Assembly (NCBI RefSeq): GCF_900099675.1
Contig: NZ_FNDQ01000004.1
Location: forward strand, 1 to 64,000
Direction: 5' to 3'
Source of the DNA: Myroides phaeus
Lineage (GTDB): Bacteria; Bacteroidota; Bacteroidia; Flavobacteriales; Flavobacteriaceae
Length of the DNA stretch: 64,000 bases
The notes under the pieces are model-generated. The model ran no database searches and was not told the origin of the DNA. It worked only from the letters and a program-made list of their open reading frames with translations. How positions within the stretch are numbered: the stretch's first letter is position 1; the number at the start of each line of letters is the position of its first letter. The position numbers and the translations under genes were made by a program. Shown here piece after piece: positions 62,555 through 64,000 of this stretch.

Positions 62555-63130
62555 ATGAAAAATCCCTTATTCCTAATTTTATTCTTGTGTAGCAGTGTAT
62601 TTGTCCACGCACAAAAAAAGTGTACAATAGACTATGAAATTGTAAACGACAGTACCAATGTTAGAAAGACCAATGACGTATTAGTTTATGAAGAAATAAA
62701 AGAGCGAGGCAGTAATACCCTTTTCTTTTCATTAATCAAATCAGACGACAACCACTTTCTACACGTACAATTAATTCAAAAGAGTCAGGACTTTATTCCA
62801 ATCACTTGCGTTAACTATCGCAGTATAATCTCCTTTAAACTAAACAACGGTCGCGTACTTTCAACCTACTATATAGGAGATGAAAAGTGCGATACCTATA
62901 TATATGACAAAGAGAACAAGAACAACATTCGTATTTTGTCCACATCATTCCTATTAAAAACAGAAGACTTACAGTATTTAAAAGAATCCCCTATAGAAAA
63001 AGTACAAGTTAGATATGCTAACCAAGCAATCCCATACACTATTAAAAAAGAACTTGAATCCACTCAATTAGAAGTAAACTCGCAACCATCTGCCTTTTTT
63101 ATTGACAACATCCCATGTTTACTTCAATAA
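62555..63130 (+). CDS. Secreted hypothetical protein (191 aa)
   Basis: The signal peptide (KNPLFLILFLCSSVFVHAQ) predicts export. The mature part is a mixed beta protein with three Cys (KKCTIDYE, CVNYRSI, KCDTYIYD), possibly disulfide-linked. No family recognised. The open frame extends to a start at 62534 inside the previous gene; the ATG at 62555 lies 2 bp after that gene's stop. Last gene of the tsaD operon, closed by a hairpin. Confidence 0.75.
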   Translation: MKNPLFLILFLCSSVFVHAQKKCTIDYEIVNDSTNVRKTNDVLVYEEIKERGSNTLFFSLIKSDDNHFLHVQLIQKSQDFIPITCVNYRSIISFKLNNGRVLSTYYIGDEKCDTYIYDKENKNNIRILSTSFLLKTEDLQYLKESPIEKVQVRYANQAIPYTIKKELESTQLEVNSQPSAFFIDNIPCLLQ

Positions 63131-63178
63131 GAAAAAAGTAAAAATTTATATTAATCTCCATTAATCAATTATAAAATG

Positions 63179-63212
63179 AATAGCTTTTACAACAGTAGAA
63201 GCTATTTTTTTA
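63179..63212 (+). terminator. Terminator of the tsaD operon
   Basis: AATAGCTT / AAGCTATT arms with a 12-nt loop, then a T-run. Confidence 0.8.
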
Positions 63213-63414
63213 TTTTGAAACGTCACGAAATGTCATTACAAACCTTTTAAAACTAATAGTTTACAAATAAAGTAGTACAAAATAAGAACTTAAACAACTA
63301 AAATATTTAATTATTCTAAAAATTGTCCTTGGATAACTTAAATGATTTACATATTTTTAAGAAAACAAATCCTTAAAAACCACAATGATTTAAAACCTTA
63401 AAAACAACCACACT
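63213..63414. other. Short AT-rich gap before the last lipoprotein gene
   Basis: About 200 bp with no ORF, RNA or repeat that I can support. Confidence 0.35.
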
Positions 63415-63852
63415 ATGAAGCGCTTACTAACACTCTATGTCGCTCTAATTGCAGTCTTCGGACTACTTTTTCTGCAAAGCTGTTCAGCAGAGAGCGAAAT
63501 CACCACTTTCGACCAAGCAAGAACAATGGAATTCAATCGTGTAAATCTTGAGAAGAAATGGCTCACCACATTTTATGCCTTCACTCCAGATTGCCCTGCT
63601 CGTATTCGTACAAGCTTACAATTATCATCTGTTGAAATCAACTTAAAAGACTCGCACTTTTCTTTACTTGATCGCTACAGCCTAATTGAAGACAAAGGAA
63701 CTTACAAATTTGATGGAGATGAGATTACATTACACTCATCAAGCGATGAAGTCTTAAAACTTTTAATCAAAACTTTTAATTCTGAAGAATTAATCCTTGA
63801 AGTTTTAGATCATCCTTATTTAAAAGAAATTGAGTTAATCAATATCAAATAA
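63415..63852 (+). CDS. Putative lipoprotein (145 aa)
   Basis: Signal peptide with lipobox LYVALIAVFGLLFLQSC (Cys about 23), then SAESEITTFDQA. The mature part is an alpha/beta fold with an early Trp-containing strand (NLEKKWLTTFYAFTPDCPAR, about 45-64), slightly like lipocalin-type 'KW' modules, but no family is named with confidence. One extra Cys at about 61. Terminator immediately after. It is the last gene in the window. Confidence 0.75.
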   Translation: MKRLLTLYVALIAVFGLLFLQSCSAESEITTFDQARTMEFNRVNLEKKWLTTFYAFTPDCPARIRTSLQLSSVEINLKDSHFSLLDRYSLIEDKGTYKFDGDEITLHSSSDEVLKLLIKTFNSEELILEVLDHPYLKEIELINIK

Positions 63853-63868
63853 GAGAAAATTATAATTG

Positions 63869-63894
63869 AGACCCCAAAAAGGGGTCTTTTTTTT
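63869..63894 (+). terminator. Terminator of the last lipoprotein gene
   Basis: AGACCCC / GGGGTCT arms (7 bp) with a 5-nt loop, then an 8-base T-run. Nothing gene-like follows to the window end. Confidence 0.9.
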
Positions 63895-64000
63895 GGACAA
63901 ACTTCGTTTATCAATGCTTTTAAAAAAGAGGCAGTTCCCTATTTTCAGCCCCCTTATTCACAAATTTACCCCACAAAAAAAGCTTAAAAAAGAAATTAAA

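Overview
The window is AT-rich chromosomal DNA of a member of the Flavobacteriia (Bacteroidota). The evidence is convergent: several promoters fit TTG-N20-TAnnTTTG, Shine-Dalgarno sequences are mostly weak, and gene types common in this class are present. These include a PorE-like TPR/PD40/OmpA protein, bshA for bacillithiol, a DUF2853 protein, a GH3/beta-lactamase fusion, an HdrB/HdrC-like Fe-S pair next to mce and amidase genes, and a PyrR-PyrB-RNase Z-PdxH-Smr cluster. The genus looks like Myroides or a close relative, but that is a guess from general resemblance. There is no rRNA, recognisable intact tRNA, CRISPR array or prophage.

Layout. 1-100: the 3' tail and terminal inverted repeat of an IS3-family element cut by the window edge. 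110-1882: two unassigned proteins and a lipocalin lipoprotein. 2228-5868: RlmF, a very AT-rich glycosyltransferase and a carboxylate transporter of the DASS family. 6817-12877: small membrane and lipoprotein genes, a HigA-like fragment lacking its HTH, a porin, and (11791-11993, minus) a strong candidate for an unannotated structured small RNA. 13500-17873: a minus-strand run, pyrR-pyrB-unknown-rnz-pdxH-unknown-smr. 18067-26632: a secreted unknown, an FMN reductase, the PorE-like protein, prephenate dehydratase, glutathione peroxidase, MenD and DUF2853. 27175-32776: an exported cytosine-deaminase-like enzyme with its likely AraC regulator, a SulP transporter and small envelope proteins. 32960-39018: secreted unknowns, BshA, a toxin-antitoxin-like pair, and two sets of intergenic repeats. 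39039-49711: envelope genes (GH3/serine hydrolase, SPOR amidase, MCE protein, LptD) enclosing a respiratory-type Fe-S pair. 49739-53823: RidA, then a central carbon cluster pfkA-gap-BadF/NAGK-type kinase-mgsA. 53895-63130: giant TamB divergent from tsaD-rsmE-AI-2E transporter-methyltransferase-secreted unknown. 63415-63852: a last lipoprotein.

Most genes are housekeeping and sit in compact operons closed by clear intrinsic terminators. The unusual material lies mainly between genes: three 102-bp repeats with two hairpins each, a pair of 79-bp direct repeats, two unrelated arrays of ~11-bp phased motifs with inverted arms, ACGT-type degenerate repeats at two distant places, and the promoter-plus-terminator RNA gene upstream of the porin. 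The best candidates for something undescribed are that RNA, the toxin-antitoxin-like pair at 37687-38577 and the phased repeat arrays.
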